64,000 nucleotides of DNA from Streptomyces globisporus (GTDB taxonomy: Bacteria > Actinomycetota > Actinomycetes > Streptomycetales > Streptomycetaceae): assembly GCA_014649555.1 (NCBI GenBank), contig BMTG01000018.1, positions 1 to 64,000 of the forward strand. The letters run 5' to 3'. Position 1 is the stretch's first letter, and the number at the start of each line of letters is the position of its first letter. Shown here piece after piece: positions 62,190-64,000 of the stretch. The position numbers and the translations under genes are program-made. Below the pieces are notes generated by a model. It saw nothing but the letters and a program-made list of their open reading frames with translations, had not been told where the DNA came from and did no database searches.

Positions 62190-62585
62190 GTGGTCGTGTT
62201 CCGCATCGACCGGCGCAGTGGGGTGGCGACCTATCTCCAGATCGTCCGGCAGGTCGAGCAGGCGCTGCGCATGGGGGCGCTGGAGGAGGGCGACCGGCTG
62301 CCCACGGCGGCCCAGGTCGCCGCGACCACGAAGGTCAACCCCAACACGACCCTCAAGGCCTACCGCGAACTGGAGCGCATGGGCCTCGCCGAGGTACGCC
62401 AGGGGGCGGGCACGTTCATCACCCGCACCCTGGCCCAGCCCCAGTCCGGCCCCGACTCCCCGCTGCGCACCGCCCTCACGGACTGGCTGACGCAGGCCCG
62501 CGCCGAGGGCCTCACCGGCCAGGACGTCACGGCGCTGTTCCACGCGGCTTTCGAGAACGCGTACCCGGGCGAGGCGCCGGACTGA
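62190..62585 (+). CDS. GntR family regulator, YtrA subfamily
   Basis: This 131-residue repressor has a GntR winged helix (YLQIVRQVEQALRMGALEEG, LPTAAQVAATTKVNPNTTLKAYRELE by part) and the short helical C-terminus typical of YtrA members. The GTG at 62190 has AAGGTGAA upstream; a GTG at 62160 is an alternative. It follows the permease by 55 bp, and probably binds the AT-rich repeat at 60123-60150. Confidence 0.85.
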   Translation: MVVFRIDRRSGVATYLQIVRQVEQALRMGALEEGDRLPTAAQVAATTKVNPNTTLKAYRELERMGLAEVRQGAGTFITRTLAQPQSGPDSPLRTALTDWLTQARAEGLTGQDVTALFHAAFENAYPGEAPD

Positions 62586-62673
62586 CGGACAGCCCCAGTC
62601 GCTCGCCGAGTTCCCTGACCCCGATGCCGTAGGTCTCCACGACGGTGACACCCTGCGCACACAGGAGGACCCG

Positions 62674-62881
62674 GTCAGGGGGTAGGTGCAGCGGGCGACG
62701 ATTTTCGGATCGCCTTCCTTCGTGAAGAGGTTCATCATCACGAAGGGCCTCGGGAGCGAGTTCCCGAGCCTTGGCGAGGACACCGGTCAGCGCCGTCGCC
62801 GCCAGGTCGTCCGGCCGGATGCCCGCCAGCGAAGCGGCCGAACGGGGTGCGGGCGGCCGCGTAGAGGTACGCGCTGGTCAT
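62674..62881 (-). pseudogene. Fused remnants of a thiolase and a 3-oxoacid CoA-transferase
   Basis: The minus strand starts MTSAYLYAAARTPFGRFAGG, the N-terminus of a PcaF/FadA-type thiolase. After a frameshift near 62830 it continues IRPDDLAATALTGVLAKA in another frame. It then runs into FVMMNLFTKEGDPKIVARCTYPLTG, as in the C-terminal part of CoA-transferase subunit B (PcaJ-like; listed by part). Two unrelated gene ends joined with frameshifts mean deletion debris, perhaps of a beta-ketoadipate pathway cluster. Confidence 0.65.
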
Positions 62882-62913
62882 GACGTCCCCTGATCGATCT
62901 CGGCGAAGAAGAG

Positions 62914-62946
62914 AAAAACCCCAGGTCACGGCAGTGAGTCCTGGGG
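62914..62946 (-). terminator. U-tract terminator after the tRNA-like sequence
   Basis: On the minus strand a stem (CCCCAGG with CCTGGGG, plus an inner TCAC/GTGA pairing) is followed by TTTTT. Such a classic terminator is rare in this genome and usually follows RNA genes. Confidence 0.65.
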
Positions 62947-62954
62947 CTGATCGG

Positions 62955-63010
62955 AGCCGCCTTCGGGATTCGAACCCGAGCACTCGCGCTACGAGACCGC
63001 GCTCCCACAA
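62955..63010 (-). other. tRNA-like 3' half (T-arm, possible long variable arm)
   Basis: On the minus strand TCGGG-TTCGAAT-CCCGA is a perfect tRNA T-arm, preceded by a CTCG/CGAG hairpin that could be a long variable arm and followed by AGGCGGC and a terminator. I cannot find a matching 5' acceptor strand or D-arm, so this is a partial or decayed tRNA, or an attachment-site scar. Confidence 0.4.
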
Positions 63011-63083
63011 CGAGCCTCCGAGCCGCGCTTCACGCCGGGGCGGAGGCAGGGCGCTCGGGCTCATGCGCGGCGGACACGTTGCC

Positions 63084-63410
63084 TCAAGCCGCGGGCGGGC
63101 GGGTGGAGTGGTGGTACTCGGCGTTGATGCGCCGCGCTTCCTCGAGTTGGTCTTCGAGGATGACGATGCGGCAGGCCGCCTCGATCGGCGTGCCGGCGTC
63201 GACGAGCTCGCGGGCCCGGGCGGCGATGCGGAGCTGATAGCGGGAGTAGCGGCGGTGCCCGCCCGCGGAGCGCAGGGGTGTGATGAGGCGGGCCTCGCCG
63301 ATGGCGCGGAGGAATCCCTGGGTGGTGTTGAGCATCTCAGCGGCCCGGCCCATGGTGTAGGCGGGGTAGTCGTCGTCATCGAGGCGGCCGAACGAGTCGT
63401 CTGCTGTCAT
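63084..63410 (-). CDS. Small MerR-like DNA-binding protein
   Basis: This 108-residue protein has the MerR-type winged helix: YTMGRAAEMLNTTQGFLRAIGE, LITPLRSAGGHRRYSRYQL (by part), then a helix that could form a short coiled coil (ACRIVILEDQLEEARRINAE). No effector domain is present, as in short MerR/BldC-like regulators. The nearby long leader (63411-64000) is gene-free and has a strong hairpin. Confidence 0.8.
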   Translation of the reverse strand: MTADDSFGRLDDDDYPAYTMGRAAEMLNTTQGFLRAIGEARLITPLRSAGGHRRYSRYQLRIAARARELVDAGTPIEAACRIVILEDQLEEARRINAEYHHSTRPPAA

Positions 63411-63439
63411 CTGTACCTTCCTGTGGAACACGCGTCGGA

Positions 63440-63471
63440 GGGGCCCGGGTGCCACTTGGCACCCGGGCCCC
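63440..63471. terminator. Perfect 15-bp hairpin upstream of the MerR-like gene
   Basis: GGGGCCCGGGTGCCA and TGGCACCCGGGCCCC with a 2-nt loop. It lies 30 bp before the MerR-like start, so it may be a terminator of an upstream unit or an attenuator in the leader. Confidence 0.5.
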
Positions 63472-64000
63472 GAAGGAACTGCTACACCATCAGCCGGCCT
63501 GGATCGGCTACGTCGGCTCTGTGTTTCCGCATACCTGCCGGGAAGAGACCCTGGGGCTGCGGGGATCGCGGTTGCTTGACCGGAGACCACCTCACTATCG
63601 ATGTCCTGCGGTACCCGGGCCCCAAACGTTCACCCGGGCGATCCTGATGGTGCTCAACTCCTCCGTTCTTCCCTCTGGTACAGCCTACTTCCGCACTTCT
63701 GGTGGCCTCTCACGGCGCCACTCCGGCAGCTGGCCCCGTCGCCCGTCCTGCATCTGCTCTGGCTGAGAACCCCACTGCCGAACCTCCCGGTGCGCGCGCC
63801 CGCAGCCGACGCCTTCACCGAGGTGCTGCTCTCCTGTACTGCTCGCTGCGTGAACTGCGTACTGCTCACGGCGGCCCCTGAAAACCGCGGGCCACCCGGT
63901 CCGGTCGTCAGTCCCGTCGCCGTCCTGCGAAAACCCTGGCTTCGAAACTCCACTACCGCACCGACCTGCACTTACGGGTACTGCTCCCCGGCAGTTCATC
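63472..64000. other. Gene-free right end of the window
   Basis: About 530 bp without a supported gene on either strand. Open frames cross it but have atypical composition and no recognisable motif. It may be a long leader or the edge of a region continuing outside. Confidence 0.4.

Noticed and set aside
62955..63010. Complete tRNA gene
   Set aside because: T-arm and terminator are good but no 5' acceptor strand or D-arm can be paired by eye, so only a tRNA-like remnant is reported.

Overview
This is a GC-rich stretch of actinobacterial chromosome, almost certainly from a Streptomyces. The GC-rich third codon positions, many GTG/TTG starts, 4-bp ATGA/GTGA operon overlaps, candidate leaderless promoters, CIRCE-controlled groEL and a DasR-type box all point that way. 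The outer parts read as conserved chromosome; the middle (about 31.5-39 kb) is an accessory patch of mobile and decayed genes.

Layout. 0-8.5 kb: 3' end of a copper-exporting P-type ATPase, a 5-oxoprolinase operon (pxpA-pxpB-pxpC), an HD hydrolase, a PQQ-propeller lipoprotein, an MFS exporter, a secreted HAD phosphatase and a DUF4031 pair. 8.6-12.2 kb: a MurNAc recycling set (RpiR regulator, MurQ etherase, EIIBC PTS permease) with two matching 15-bp operator candidates. 12.3-19 kb: an F420/NADP reductase-like protein, a Uma2 protein, and a light-sensing module: SpoIIE phosphatase and response regulator in one operon, tail-to-tail with a bacteriophytochrome kinase that keeps its bilin cysteine. 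19-28.4 kb: a beta-1,3-glucan utilisation locus: LacI regulator, secreted GH81 endoglucanase, sugar ABC importer (binding protein and two permeases) and GH1 beta-glucosidase, tied together by three GAGCGCTC-centred operators. 28.4-31.5 kb: a DasR-like box, a DoxX-like protein, a small WXG100/EspC-like operon and two lipoproteins.

31.5-39 kb, accessory patch: an IS5-family element with near-identical 25-bp ends, a frameshifted transposase and an NTF2/SnoaL-like passenger gene. It abuts an RHS/YD-repeat toxin that has lost its 5' end but keeps a nuclease-like tip and an adjacent Imm50-like immunity gene. A decayed Ser/Thr kinase and an orphan HTH/zinc-finger protein follow. 39-45.6 kb: a TPR protein, an oxidoreductase/TetR pair, a DUF1772/TetR pair with twin operators, a PIG-V-like mannosyltransferase, and an ECF-like sigma factor with a membrane partner.

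45.6-50.5 kb: a complete lasso-peptide cluster (precursor, cyclase, RRE, B2 protease, ABC exporter). The predicted core GYFVGSYKEYWTRRII is a keywimysin-type peptide with Thr at position 12. 51.6-56.1 kb: groEL with two CIRCE operators, a cold-shock protein, and a thrC-CysO-like operon behind an S-box (SAM-I) riboswitch. 56.2-59.7 kb: glucosyl-3-phosphoglycerate synthase, trehalose-6-phosphate synthase and phosphatase. 59.7-64 kb: an FtsX-type permease remnant, an ABC transporter with a YtrA-type GntR regulator, fused remnants of thiolase and CoA-transferase genes beside a tRNA-like T-arm with its own terminator, a MerR-like protein and a gene-free right end.

Gene calls rest on reading the translated sequence and motifs only. 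No similarity search, structure prediction or RNA folding was run.
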